A stretch of DNA of 64,000 bases from CAYSRJ01 sp964521865 (lineage in GTDB: Bacteria; Spirochaetota; B62-G9; DRHN01), in contig CAZFTJ010000013.1 of NCBI GenBank assembly GCA_964521865.1, positions 1-64,000 of the forward strand, given 5' to 3'. Below are positions 35,843-45,540 of the stretch, piece after piece. The translations under genes were made by a program, and so were the position numbers. Position 1 is the stretch's first letter. Each line of letters opens with the position of its first letter. The notes beneath the pieces were generated by a model. That model had not been told where the DNA came from, ran no database searches, and saw only the letters and a program-made list of their open reading frames with translations.

Positions 35843-36463
35843 ACTTTCTTTACAGGCGAACAGCCCTCATTTATATACTATTCGGAGAATTAGTCTTCTA
35901 TGCGTAGGTGTGAGGCGGAACGGGGCGAAACCGAATACCTGTGCTCCCATCAGGATAATGAACTCAGGAGCAGCTGGTCGTTAGATTAACCAGAACTATG
36001 CGATTTTATGCTGTTATGCTTTCCATTTATTTACCAATTACCCCAAATTTATCTTATATTATTGACTCTGCAGAGGTTCCGGTTCGATGACCACGGGAAA
36101 GATGCTTTATTGACAGATTCGGGCTTTCCGAAACCAATCCTCCTTAAAGAGTGCTAGGAAAAGGTTCTCCGATGGGCTTACTATGGCCGAGGGATTGCAT
36201 CTGTTCCGGGCACGATCCGGGCATCCAGCTCGCAATTAAAGAACCCAATGCACTATTAGTTAAAGCCGCGAGCATCCGCCCGCACTCTGTTCTCATTGCA
36301 GGAAGACTTTAAAAATGTTCCGGTAATTTTTCACGGGGGGATGCCCCATACCTTTGTTTTACTAAACAGCTCTTTATTGACAGATGCAATTTGTTTTTAT
36401 ATTATATGAAATATAAAAGCATTCGATTTCGAATTCTATGGATTTTCCACAGTGGATTTTCCT

Positions 36464-36661
36464 ATGAAAGAAAAAACACGGTTCGTCCTTTTTGTAGTGC
36501 CGTTCGCATCTCTCTATTTCATTCCCTTCAGAAACAGTACCGTATCCCGATCCATTATCGAAGCTGTCCTCAGGTATAAATATTTCATCACGGGGGCGTC
36601 TCATCTGTTACTTTTCTCCGTGATCATTGCATGGTTCAAAAAGGAGGAGCTAAAGAGCTGA
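36464..36661 (+). CDS. Possible small two-helix membrane protein
   Basis: 65 codons from an ATG at 36464: a basic start, a helix FVLFVVPFASLYFIPF, a short loop with charged residues, then YFITGASHLLLFSVIIAWF and a charged tail KKEEL. The pattern fits a hairpin membrane protein. No good ribosome-binding site is seen and no family is recognised; it could be the tail of a lost permease. Confidence 0.35.
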   Translation: MKEKTRFVLFVVPFASLYFIPFRNSTVSRSIIEAVLRYKYFITGASHLLLFSVIIAWFKKEELKS

Positions 36662-36721
36662 GTCGATTCGAGCGGGAAGGTGCTGACAGCTGAACAGGTA
36701 AGAGGTCTCCTCAGCTGAACA

Positions 36722-36744
36722 TAGCACTCCTTTTGAGAGTGCTA
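36722..36744. promoter_or_regulatory. Inverted repeat with CIRCE-like half sites
   Basis: TAGCACTC-N7-GAGTGCTA is a perfect 8-bp dyad 120 bases before the arsenite exporter gene. The half sites equal those of the HrcA operator CIRCE, but the spacer is 7 instead of 9. A single half site GAGTGCTAGGAAA also occurs near 36150. Confidence 0.45.
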
Positions 36745-36863
36745 GAAAGTACAATTGCCATTTATATTAAAGACGCTTATGTTGCATAGTTCTCGAGACA
36801 AATGAGATTATCAATGTACTTCAAGACTTTCAATGTAAATGAAAATTATTCAGGAGAAACCGC

Positions 36864-38063
36864 ATGAATGAGAACCTCATAAAAAAAGAAAAGAAATTAA
36901 ATGTGTTTGAAAAGTATCTCACTGTTTGGGTACTGTTCTGTATAGGTATCGGCATTCTGCTGGGAAAAACTGCACCCGGAGCTGCGCTGAAACTTGACTC
37001 AATGTCGATCTATCAGGTGTCAATCCCCATTGCAATCTGCCTGTTTTTTATGATGTACCCGATTATGGTGAAGATCGACTTTACCGAGGTGGTGAAGGCA
37101 GCAAAAACACCCAAGCCGGTCGGCATGACCCTGTTCATCAACTGGGCGATAAAGCCTTTCACCATGTACCTGATCGCTAGTCTTTTTCTTGGGTACTTAT
37201 TCAAAGGCTTTCTTCCAGGAACGGAGATCATAAAGACCGGTCAGGTAGTAGAGCTCTGGAGGAGCTATATCTCTGGTGCCATTCTTCTTGGAATTGCACC
37301 CTGCACAGCCATGGTCCTTATGTGGAGCTACCTGGCCAGGGGGAACGACGGGCTGACGCTGGTTATGGTTGCGATCAATTCTCTCACTATGCTCTTTCTC
37401 TATGCACCGCTGGGAGGATTTTTGCTCGGTGTAAACGCTATGCCGATTCCCTGGCAGACAATCCTTTTTTCCGTGGCCATCTATGTGGGCCTGCCTCTTG
37501 TTGCAGGATACTTCAGCAGGAAACTGATCATAAAGAGCAAGGGGATCCAGTGGTTCAATGAGAAGTTTATACACGTGCTCACTCCGGTGAGCATTACCGC
37601 GCTGCTTGTGACCCTGGTGCTGCTCTTCTCCTTCAAGGGAGAGATCATTATCGCAAACCCACTCACCATTGTCTGGATCGCAATTCCGCTTTTTATTCAG
37701 ACTATATTCATTTTTTCGATCGGTTATTTCCTGTTCTCCCGTATGCTGAAACTCTCGTATCACGATGCTGCTCCTGCATCGATGATCGGTGCATCGAACC
37801 ACTTCGAGGTCGCGATCGCAACTGCCACGACCCTCTACGGGCTTTCTTCCGGAGCAGCGCTCGCAACAGTGGTGGGAGTTTTGATCGAGGTTCCGGTCAT
37901 GCTGATGCTTGTTTCGATCTGTAAAAAAACGTGCTTCCTGTTCAGGGAGTGTAACCTCGATCTCCCGCAGTGCAAAAAGATGAAGAGAATTGTAAGCTCC
38001 ATTTCTGGTTTTTCCTCTTTTCGGGCTAAGATCGGGGATGAGTATTCGGACCTCGCCAGGTGA
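36864..38063 (+). CDS. acr3: ACR3-type arsenite efflux permease
   Basis: 399 residues with about ten membrane helices. Family marks are FFMMYPIMVKIDFTEV, the GIAPCTAMVLMWSYLARGN segment with the essential Cys, ITALLVTLVLLFSFKGE and ASMIGASNHFEVAIATATTL. ACR3 exports As(III) with the proton motive force. A strong AGGAG precedes the ATG. The C-terminus carries an unusual extension of about 40 residues (KKTCFLFRECNLDLPQC and onward) containing three cysteines. It lies downstream of hgcAB on the same strand; arsenic genes are recurrent neighbours of hgcAB in other genomes. No arsR or arsC is in the window. Confidence 0.9.
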   Translation: MNENLIKKEKKLNVFEKYLTVWVLFCIGIGILLGKTAPGAALKLDSMSIYQVSIPIAICLFFMMYPIMVKIDFTEVVKAAKTPKPVGMTLFINWAIKPFTMYLIASLFLGYLFKGFLPGTEIIKTGQVVELWRSYISGAILLGIAPCTAMVLMWSYLARGNDGLTLVMVAINSLTMLFLYAPLGGFLLGVNAMPIPWQTILFSVAIYVGLPLVAGYFSRKLIIKSKGIQWFNEKFIHVLTPVSITALLVTLVLLFSFKGEIIIANPLTIVWIAIPLFIQTIFIFSIGYFLFSRMLKLSYHDAAPASMIGASNHFEVAIATATTLYGLSSGAALATVVGVLIEVPVMLMLVSICKKTCFLFRECNLDLPQCKKMKRIVSSISGFSSFRAKIGDEYSDLAR

Positions 38064-38083
38064 GCATCCTCAATTATCATATA

Positions 38084-40041
38084 TTAATTGCTCGTTCTGT
38101 AGAACCGTATGCTGCCGCCTGATGTGCCGCACAGAACCCAGAGAAAATTCGTTCCCCCGCTCGCGACCGACACGCCATGGTAGATGCGGTGGTTGTTTGC
38201 AGGATCCCCGAAACCGTAGTCGACACAGGCTCGAAATCCGATTCGAACACCGGATCCGTAACGCCCGGGAGGGTGCGCCATACCTGAACTCCGTCGCTCT
38301 GGTTGTCGTAGCCGATGTAGAGTCTATCCCCATTGACAACGAGGAGTGAAACGGCGTTGTTGTTGGAGTTTCCCATATCGGTGAGACCGATACCGTTGTT
38401 CGCTACCAACGACCACAGGGAACCATCGAACTTCCAGAGCTGCGGGTGACCGGAAAGATCTTTCGTATTTCGGATAACGTAGAGCGTATTGTTGAATACC
38501 GCCATGGCGGGAAATGCCTTATCCGCGGGAACAAGCTTGTTCAGGCCCGGAAGCATGGTGGAGAATCTATCGAATAGGGGATCGTTGTACCATTCAACCT
38601 CCGGAGTTGGTGTAACGTCCTCCCAATCCCCGGGATACAGCCCGTAGTCCGAGGGGTCGATATTCGTCGATCGCAGGATGCCGCCGTCCTGGTCTGCCGC
38701 GTTATTGCCGCCGTTTGCCAGATACAGTATATTGTTGAAGATGCCGAATGAATCGATACCCACGGTGCCTGCATTATTCTTTGGTGTGCCACTAACCCCT
38801 ATTCTCGGCATTTTATCAGCACTGAGGTTAAAGACGTCCGCGTCCGTAACAGGATTCTGGATGATGTTCTTGATTTTTAACAGATAGGGCCTTTGGCTTC
38901 CTGTATCGGGAAAACCGATGTACAGTTTGTTGCTAAATACGATCATCGAGGATACGCCTTTAGTCTGCCCGCCCAATATGCTCCCATCCGAGAGGTCCAT
39001 CGGCTCGAAATTGAGTGTATTTCCGCTTCCGGATGTGAAGTAAATGTAATCGAGGTTCCCGCCGGATTTTGAAGGACCGATAAAGAGGTACTCCTTCCCA
39101 TTGATGATACCGCCGGTAATGTAATCAATTCCATCTTCACCGTCGGGACCGGGGTCGAGGGATGATGTATAGGTTGCGCCGACATGAAATGCAAATGATA
39201 CGAGCTCAGGCGATGCGCCGTCCGGTTTCATCCTGAATACCATATTGTCTGCATCTGCAGGCCCTATGTATATCCTCCCACGATATTTGGCAAGCATACT
39301 GAAGTTGTTGGGTCCTTCGGACATAGGATCCACAATCACCGGGTCGTCGTTGAAGGTTTGGGGTAATGGTCCCTCTCCTGAGAATGACACCCGGTTGTCG
39401 GGCGGACCGAGGAGAGAGTTGAAATTGAGATCCGTTATCGAGGTGCCCGCCGTCAGTATATAGAGGCTTTCAGAAAATGTTCCTGCAATATCGAGCCATA
39501 CCCTCGATATGTCCGTCTGTCGAACTGCAGCAGTGACCGTTTCGGGAATACCGCTGCCATCCTCTATATGGTAGTTTCCCGGTGTTTCTGAGGAGCTCTG
39601 CTCCACGGGTTCGGAAAACTGCAGTTCGACGGTGTTGCTGTCTATGAGATTTGCGGATAGTATCATTGGAGGATAGGTGTCGATGATGCCTATACCGATG
39701 AAGTTCATGAAATTGGGAGCGGTCAATCGGTTGTGCGTGAGATCTGTTACATTATTTACAGTGAGAGTATAGCTTATGCCGTCTCCCTGTGAACTCGTAA
39801 CGAGTTTAATTCTCGCGGGATCTGCGGTATCCATGGTTGCTGAGAAGACCGTAAGGCCGGGTATACTATAATTACCGGGATTCTCCGCCATGTATATATC
39901 GACCGCCTCGGAGAAAAACACGACGACCTCTGTGTTGCCGTATGAGACCGCGTTCTTCAGGCAGGGTGCCAGATCCCCTCTGAATACCTTCGAATTATCG
40001 GATTTGATCGGGAAGCCGTTTGCATCGATCACACCGGGCAT
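38084..40041 (-). pseudogene. Secreted Ig-like (SbsA-type) protein, truncated and frameshifted
   Basis: About 650 codons. The first third holds two SbsA-type Ig-like domains (VVVFFSEAVDIYMAENPGNY and TVELQFSEPVEQSSSETPGN). The rest is a repeat-rich, propeller-like region with NNTLYVIRN, NKLYIGFPD and RLYIGYDN strands. The frame begins inside the first Ig domain with no signal peptide, and a stop lies just upstream, so the 5' end is missing. Near 38235 the frame shifts: the expected end (FRACVDYGFGDPANNHRIYH to SIRFYRTSN, stop at 38084) lies in the next phase. It is therefore broken at both ends. Confidence 0.65.
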
Positions 40042-40081
40042 CCCGCGGCCGAATCATATCCCTCTCCTTTTTATTTTTTTC

Positions 40082-40134
40082 TTGACTTTCGGTTGATTTT
40101 CGGTTATTATATTTTCGGTAGACTTTCGGTATAG
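40082..40134 (+). promoter_or_regulatory. lexA promoter with four TTTCGGT repeats
   Basis: TTGACT (40082-40087), exactly 17 bases, then TATTAT (40105-40110) make a near-consensus promoter for lexA. TTTCGGT occurs four times in direct orientation at 40087-40093, 40098-40104, 40113-40119 and 40124-40130. The spacing is 11, 15 and 11 bases between starts: two copies in the spacer, two after the -10. This is the likely LexA operator. Confidence 0.7.
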
Positions 40135-40151
40135 AGGGGAGGAGAACGGGG

Positions 40152-40757
40152 GTGTATCTGACTGAAAAGCAGAGGTTGATTTACAGATTTATCGAGCAGT
40201 ATATCAATACACACGACATTGCGCCGAGTTATGAGGAGATAAAGAATCACTTCGGTTTCAGGTCGGTCAGCACCGTGTTCGATCATATCAAAACTCTTGA
40301 GAGGAAGGGGGCGCTCACGAAGGGGGGGGTGAACCAGAAAAGGTCGCTGCAGCTCGTTTCCTTCGGGAGAAAAAGCGTAACAATCCCCCTTGTGGCGACG
40401 GTTGCCGCGGGGATGCCCCTTGAGGTATATGAAATCGAAGAGTCGATCGAGGTTCCGGAGGAGATACTCGGCGGAGGGGAGAATGTTGCGCTCAAGGTCA
40501 GGGGCGACTCCATGATCGACAGCGGCATTTTCGACGGCGATATTGTCATTGTCAAGCGTCAGCATATCGCGGAGAACGGGCAGATTGTGGTAGCGCTGGT
40601 AGATGGGGCTGCGACGATCAAGCGGATCTACTACCACAAAAACCGGATCGAGCTGAGAGCGAGCAATCCTGAGGTGAAGCCTATTTTCGTAACTGAGCCT
40701 CAGAGTTTTCAGATCTACGGTGTTCTTGTCGGCCTGTACAGGAAGTTCAACCTGTAG
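40152..40757 (+). CDS. lexA: LexA repressor
   Basis: 201 residues from a GTG start with GGGGAGGAG upstream. The N-terminal winged helix is LTEKQRLIYRFIEQYINTHD to STVFDHIKTLERKGAL. The self-cleavage site is Ala86-Gly87 (VATVAAGMPLE), and the serine/lysine dyad is Ser120 (VRGDSMIDSG) and Lys157 (GAATIKRIYY). All catalytic elements are intact, so RecA-stimulated self-cleavage is expected. It sits first in a block with the ImuB-like, DnaE2-like and SRAP genes, which it presumably controls along with itself. Confidence 0.93.
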   Translation: MYLTEKQRLIYRFIEQYINTHDIAPSYEEIKNHFGFRSVSTVFDHIKTLERKGALTKGGVNQKRSLQLVSFGRKSVTIPLVATVAAGMPLEVYEIEESIEVPEEILGGGENVALKVRGDSMIDSGIFDGDIVIVKRQHIAENGQIVVALVDGAATIKRIYYHKNRIELRASNPEVKPIFVTEPQSFQIYGVLVGLYRKFNL

Positions 40758-41174
40758 GTATCGGGAGGCTGCGCGGAAGGGTTTCTTGCGTTTCGCATCC
40801 GGGCCTGCAGTGCAAAAACTGCGGCGCAAGGGCACGAAATTTACAACGGACTAGTATAGCTGTACCCCTCTCCCCGGCCCCACGGGGGGAGGGCCCCTCC
40901 CATTTTTTTCGGTGGGAGGAGGCTGCGGGGAACGTGTTGCGGGAAGAATAGCGATTCGAATACGTCGGTTTGGGAGACGAGAGCCTTTGACCGGAGGGCA
41001 GCCCGGTTGTTGATGGATTCTCGAACGGTCAGAGGCCGGCTGTGGGACGTAAGGGTGTTTGATCGAGGAGCGGTTCGGTACGGTGCATTACGGGGAGCAC
41101 AGCGATTTTAATGAAGCTGATCGTGGGACAGGGCTCGCCCGGATCGTGTACGAGTAAGGGAGGTGTGACGGGGT
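40758..41174. other. GC-rich gap between lexA and the polymerase genes
   Basis: 417 bases without a supported gene. A perfect stem CCTCCCA/TGGGAGG (40896-40902 and 40913-40919) with a T-rich 10-base loop follows a longer imperfect CCCCTCTCCCC/GGGGGGAGGG hairpin. Together they may terminate lexA transcription. AGGGAGG lies before the next start codon. Confidence 0.5.
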
Positions 41175-42338
41175 ATGACCGGAGCGTCGAAAAAGATCGC
41201 CTTTATTTTCACCCCTCATATAATTACGGAATCGGAGGAGGCTCGGGCGGACGGGGAATACGGCAGGCCGCTTATCGTTGTTTCACGAAATGTCTCGCGA
41301 GGCATCGTTCTCGACTACTCCAGGTCGCTTGAGGGTTCGTCTGTTCGAAAGGGCATTTTTTTGAAAGACCTCGGCCCTCTCAGAGAAAAATCCAGGGTAC
41401 GTGCCGTAGATTATGAGTGTCTGGAGGAGTTGAACGCCGGCGTCGTCACCAGCCTGAAAAAATATTCCCCGGCAGTCGAAAATCCGGTATTGGGCGAGTA
41501 CTTCATCGATCTCACCGGTACCAGAAGGCTCTTCGGGAGGGAGATCGAAACGTGCGGGCGTATTCTCAAGGAGTTAAAAACAAACTTCGGTCTTAGCGCC
41601 TGCTGCGGCATTGGAAGAACGACGCTCACCGCACGTATGGCCGCACGGGTCGCCGGGGACGGCGGGGTATACGAAATATTCGATGCCGCGGAAAAAATTT
41701 TTTTTGCGCCGCTCAGCATCGAGTTTCTTCCCGGCCTTTCCCGTCCCGTGAAAAGTGAGCTCATGAAGGATTACGGGATCAGACGTATGGGCGACCTCCG
41801 TCCGTTTTCCAGGGAGGACCTGGTCAGACTGTTCGGCGGCGAAGGGAGGCTCCTGTACGACTACTCGCAGGGCGCGGCCCGGCAGAATCTTATAGAAAAA
41901 AAAACCGAAAAGGCGCTGAAGCGGGAGTGTATCGTCAGCTCTGAAGACAATGATGACGAAGCGGTGCGACGTACGTTCTTCAACCTGGTGCTCGAGCTCT
42001 GCTCTCTGATGCGGGAGCAGCGTGTCATTCCCCTGTTTGCGAAGATTACGGTTGTATATCAGGACAACTACCGCTATGTAACCGCCGGCAGACTGAAGCA
42101 CCCCTCGTTTCTGGAGGCGGCGCTCTACGGGGACCTGGTCTTTTACCTCGACAGGGCGCTGAGAAGGAGAACCTGCATCAAAAAACTGAGCCTCACGCTT
42201 TCACGCTTCAGCCCGGCATCTCAGCAGCTGAGTCTCTTCAGCGATGCCCCGCGATCGGGCGAGCTGGCAAGGGCCTTCGATGGGATCAGAAAGAGATTCG
42301 GGAAAAAGTCGATCGGGTACGGGAGGGATCGGTTGTGA
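41175..42338 (+). CDS. imuB: ImuB-like Y-family polymerase homolog, catalytically degenerate
   Basis: 387 residues related to DinB/ImuB. The first catalytic block is IAFIFTPHIITESEEA, lacking the Asp of DMDxFF. The second is VLGEYFIDLTGTRRLFG, in which the SIDE motif has become V105-L106-G107-E108, so the key Asp is lost. The helix-hairpin-helix (GIRRMGDLRPFSREDLVRLF) and little-finger domain remain. A consensus beta-clamp motif QLSLF lies at residues 351-355. Loss of catalytic acids with a retained clamp motif is the signature of ImuB, the non-catalytic organiser of the DnaE2 mutasome. It is shorter than usual ImuB proteins, and no imuA is found nearby. Confidence 0.8.
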   Translation: MTGASKKIAFIFTPHIITESEEARADGEYGRPLIVVSRNVSRGIVLDYSRSLEGSSVRKGIFLKDLGPLREKSRVRAVDYECLEELNAGVVTSLKKYSPAVENPVLGEYFIDLTGTRRLFGREIETCGRILKELKTNFGLSACCGIGRTTLTARMAARVAGDGGVYEIFDAAEKIFFAPLSIEFLPGLSRPVKSELMKDYGIRRMGDLRPFSREDLVRLFGGEGRLLYDYSQGAARQNLIEKKTEKALKRECIVSSEDNDDEAVRRTFFNLVLELCSLMREQRVIPLFAKITVVYQDNYRYVTAGRLKHPSFLEAALYGDLVFYLDRALRRRTCIKKLSLTLSRFSPASQQLSLFSDAPRSGELARAFDGIRKRFGKKSIGYGRDRL

Positions 42339-42500
42339 TGTGAAGGAGTGAACGCGGTTGAGATAGAAAGGCTGTACAGCGCAGGCATAAGGGGCACTGG
42401 ACGGGATGCCTGTGACGTGAGGGTGTGAAAGGGAAGACACAGCAGTCCCTGTGAGGGCAGCCTGGAATATGAGAGGGAAAGGGAGGATGGTGTGTAGGGT

Positions 42501-45467
42501 ATGGGCGGGCTTGTATTGCTTGAAAATCATTCCGTGTACTCGCTCTGCGAGGGAACTATCTTTATCAGCGAACTCGTCGATCGTGCCAGGGCCCGCGGTG
42601 AGAAACTGCTTTCGCTCTGTGATACGAACGGTTTTTACGGTGTTGTGAATTTCGTCCAGAGATGCAGGATGGAGGGTATCCATCCGATTATCGGGGCGCG
42701 CATCAGAAACGCGTGTTTCGACGGGCTGTTTATTGCGCGAAACATGCGCGGGTATTCGCAGATAAGCTCTCTTATCAGCGGTGTGCACCTGCACGAAGGC
42801 TTCGATATAAAACGGGAAATACAGAAAAAAGGTGCGGAAAATATCTTCGTCATAACCCGTGACAGGGAACTTCTTTCTCAAAGGAGGGATGGTGTTTTTG
42901 CGGAGATAAATGTTATCAGGCGCGACTACATGCAGGATTACTCGTTTGCGAAAAAGAGGGGCGTGCCCCCTGTTTTCATCTCTCCCCTGTACTTCCTGAA
43001 AAAGGAGGACTACCGTCTGCACCTTCTCCTCAGGGCGATTTTTCACAATAAGAAACTCTCATCTCTCGCTCCCGGCGAGGTGCAGAGCGAATTTGCCTAC
43101 TACAGGGATGCGAAGGAGATCGAAGGTGAGTACTCCTTCATGAAAGATGCCCTGCACAATACGGAGCTTGTCGCGCAGAAGAGCATCTTCGAGTTCGACA
43201 TGGCAAAGCCCATATTTCCCAGATACTGCACAGACAGCTTTTCCCGGCTGAAAAATCTCTGCTGCGATAACTTGAAAAAGCGCTATCCCGATCCGGGGCC
43301 GGAGGTTATGAAAAGGCTCGATAAGGAGCTTGCAGTCATCGAGGCGAAGGGCTTTGCCGATCATTTCCTCGTGGTTCATGATATCGTGAAGCATTCCCCC
43401 TATACGTGCGGCCGCGGGTCGGCCGCGGCATCGATTGTGTCGTATCTTCTGTTTATCACTCATGTGGACCCTCTCAGGCACGACCTTTTTTTCGAGCGTT
43501 TTCTCAACAAAGCCCGGCCGGACCCGCCGGATATCGATATCGATTTTCCCTGGGATACGCGCGACGATATACTCAACTACATCTTCACGAAGTATACGGC
43601 AAAGCATGCCGCAATGGTATCGAACCACATCACCTTCTCATCCCGCTCGTCGGTCAGAGAGGTGGCGAAGGTGTGCGGCGTCCCGGAAAACGAGATCGAC
43701 AGGGTTACGAAAAACATCGGCCACTACTACAACCGCACCTCGGATGAGTTTGAAGAATATTCGAAAACGCGGGATGACCCGAACACGGTCACCCCGGCGT
43801 TCAAGAAGATCTTCCGCGATGCGGTGGAGATTCACGGAAGGCCCCGCTACCTTTCCGTGCACTGCGGCGGTGTGGTGATCACTCCGAAACCCATATACTA
43901 CTATATTCCGGTCGAGCGTGCTGCAAAGGGCGTCAACATGATACAGCTCGAAAAGGACCAGGCTGAGGATTTCGGTTTTGTGAAGATCGATGTTCTCGGC
44001 AACAGGAGCCTTGCCGTGGTGCGGGACACCCTCGGCCTCGTTGAAAAGCACTATGGAAAGAAGATACGCTACGAGCACTTCAATCCCCTGAACGATAAGA
44101 GGACGGTCGAAATGCTCGCAGCGGGTGAGACCATCGGCGTTTTTTACGTGGAATCTCCCGCAATGCGCCAGCTTCAGAAGAAAACCGGGAGGGGCGACTA
44201 TGAGCACCTGGTCATACATTCCTCCATTATACGGCCTGCGGCCAATATGTATATCAGGGAATACATCGAGCGGCTCAGGGGAAAGCCGTACACCCCCCTG
44301 CTTCCCGAAATGGGGGAAATTCTAAAGGAGACATACGGCATCATGTGCTACCAGGAGGATATCACCAGGATCGCGTCGAAGATCGCCGGGTTTCCCATCG
44401 GTGAGGCGGATGAGATTCGAAAGGTGATTCTCAGGAAGAACAAAATACGGCGGAAGCTCGAGCTCAAGGATAAGTTTTTCCACAATCTCACAAAGCGGGG
44501 AATTGCCCGCGAGATCACGGAAAAGCTCTGGCATATGATAGAGTCTTTCTCCGGGTACAGCTTCTGCAAACCGCACAGCGCATCCTACGCTCTGCTCTCG
44601 TTTAAATCCTGCTACCTGAAGGCCCATTACCCGGCAGAGTTCATGGGCGCTGTTTTGAAAAACCAGGGCGGGTACTACAGTCCCCTCGCGTATATCTCGG
44701 AAGCGCGGCGGATGGGAATCAGGGTGGAGCTGCCGGATATCAACTGCAGCAGAAACGAGTACTACGGCAGAAAAGACGTCATCTATATCGGATTCATGCA
44801 GATAAAGGGCCTTTCGACTGAGCTCGCCAAGGGGCTCGTCGAGGAACGGGAAAAAAGGGGGCGTTTTACAGGCCTCATCGATTTCATGTCCAGAACTGGT
44901 GCGAGGACAAAAGACACGGTGTTGCTCATCAAGGCAGGCTGTTTCAGAAATGTCGAGAGCTGCAATCAGCCGCAGCTTCTGTACATGGCAAAGAGCATCA
45001 AGCTGCAGCGGGAGAACGAAGCGGGAGATATACTGTACACTGCTGCTCGTTACGGTGCCCGGCCCACGCCTCCACCCATGCGTGATATTTCAGCCGATCA
45101 GAAGCTGAAGAATGAGCAGGAGCTGTTCGGGTTCATTGCGTTGCTGCACCCGATGTCGTACTACCGGCGGAGGGTGAAAGACCCGGAGGTCATTGCGGCG
45201 AAGGAGCTGGAAAGATTTGTGCAAAAGAGGGTGAAGGTGGCGGGTATTCTCGTGACCGCAAAAACGGTGATGACGAAGAACGACGAGCTCATGCAGTTTG
45301 TAAGCTTCGAGGACGAGACCGCGATCTTCGAAACGGTGTTTTTCCCCGAAATATACAAGAAGCACGCCCTCAAGCTCTCCGGGCAGAGGCCGTACGTACT
45401 GGCAGGCAGGGTGGATGAAGAGTTTGGTGTGATCAGTCTGAATGTGGAGTGGGTGGAGCCTTTGTAA
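42501..45467 (+). CDS. dnaE2: DnaE2/ImuC-type error-prone DNA polymerase III alpha subunit
   Basis: 988 residues, shorter than replicative DnaE. The C-family palm has PDIDIDF (residues 343-349, two catalytic Asp) and KIDVLGN (third Asp at about residue 497). The fingers carry YSFCKPHSASYALLSFKSCY, and an OB-fold comes near the end (RVKVAGILVTAKTV). The N-terminal PHP domain is degenerate: LENHS replaces LHVHS, and LCDTNGFYG lacks the His of TDHGNLYG. PHP-based proofreading is therefore unlikely. It follows the ImuB-like gene by 160 bases. The gene name reflects context and size; a phylogeny is needed to separate DnaE2 from a short DnaE1. Confidence 0.85.
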   Translation: MGGLVLLENHSVYSLCEGTIFISELVDRARARGEKLLSLCDTNGFYGVVNFVQRCRMEGIHPIIGARIRNACFDGLFIARNMRGYSQISSLISGVHLHEGFDIKREIQKKGAENIFVITRDRELLSQRRDGVFAEINVIRRDYMQDYSFAKKRGVPPVFISPLYFLKKEDYRLHLLLRAIFHNKKLSSLAPGEVQSEFAYYRDAKEIEGEYSFMKDALHNTELVAQKSIFEFDMAKPIFPRYCTDSFSRLKNLCCDNLKKRYPDPGPEVMKRLDKELAVIEAKGFADHFLVVHDIVKHSPYTCGRGSAAASIVSYLLFITHVDPLRHDLFFERFLNKARPDPPDIDIDFPWDTRDDILNYIFTKYTAKHAAMVSNHITFSSRSSVREVAKVCGVPENEIDRVTKNIGHYYNRTSDEFEEYSKTRDDPNTVTPAFKKIFRDAVEIHGRPRYLSVHCGGVVITPKPIYYYIPVERAAKGVNMIQLEKDQAEDFGFVKIDVLGNRSLAVVRDTLGLVEKHYGKKIRYEHFNPLNDKRTVEMLAAGETIGVFYVESPAMRQLQKKTGRGDYEHLVIHSSIIRPAANMYIREYIERLRGKPYTPLLPEMGEILKETYGIMCYQEDITRIASKIAGFPIGEADEIRKVILRKNKIRRKLELKDKFFHNLTKRGIAREITEKLWHMIESFSGYSFCKPHSASYALLSFKSCYLKAHYPAEFMGAVLKNQGGYYSPLAYISEARRMGIRVELPDINCSRNEYYGRKDVIYIGFMQIKGLSTELAKGLVEEREKRGRFTGLIDFMSRTGARTKDTVLLIKAGCFRNVESCNQPQLLYMAKSIKLQRENEAGDILYTAARYGARPTPPPMRDISADQKLKNEQELFGFIALLHPMSYYRRRVKDPEVIAAKELERFVQKRVKVAGILVTAKTVMTKNDELMQFVSFEDETAIFETVFFPEIYKKHALKLSGQRPYVLAGRVDEEFGVISLNVEWVEPL

Positions 45468-45509
45468 ATGAGATGATGAATTTTTTGGGTAGTTTTTTTC
45501 ATTTAATAG

Positions 45510-45521
45510 GTGTATATACAC
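45510..45521. promoter_or_regulatory. 12-bp palindrome before the SRAP gene
   Basis: GTGTATATACAC is a perfect palindrome 19 bases before the SRAP start codon. It could be an operator, but it does not resemble the TTTCGGT repeats at lexA. Confidence 0.4.
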
Positions 45522-45540
45522 TGTAGAGGGGACACGGCCG

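Larger units (their letters stand above)
35843..36863. other. Gap between hgcB and the arsenite exporter
   Basis: About 1 kb, mostly without recognisable genes. The part at 36100-36350 has coding-like composition but frequent stops in all frames, so it may be a decayed gene. A small two-helix membrane ORF (36464-36661) and a dyad (36722-36744) are listed separately. No ArsR-type regulator was found. Confidence 0.45.

Noticed and set aside
42201..43046. 281-codon minus-strand open frame
   Set aside because: Antisense shadow over the ImuB-like tail and the DnaE-type polymerase start; no family pattern.
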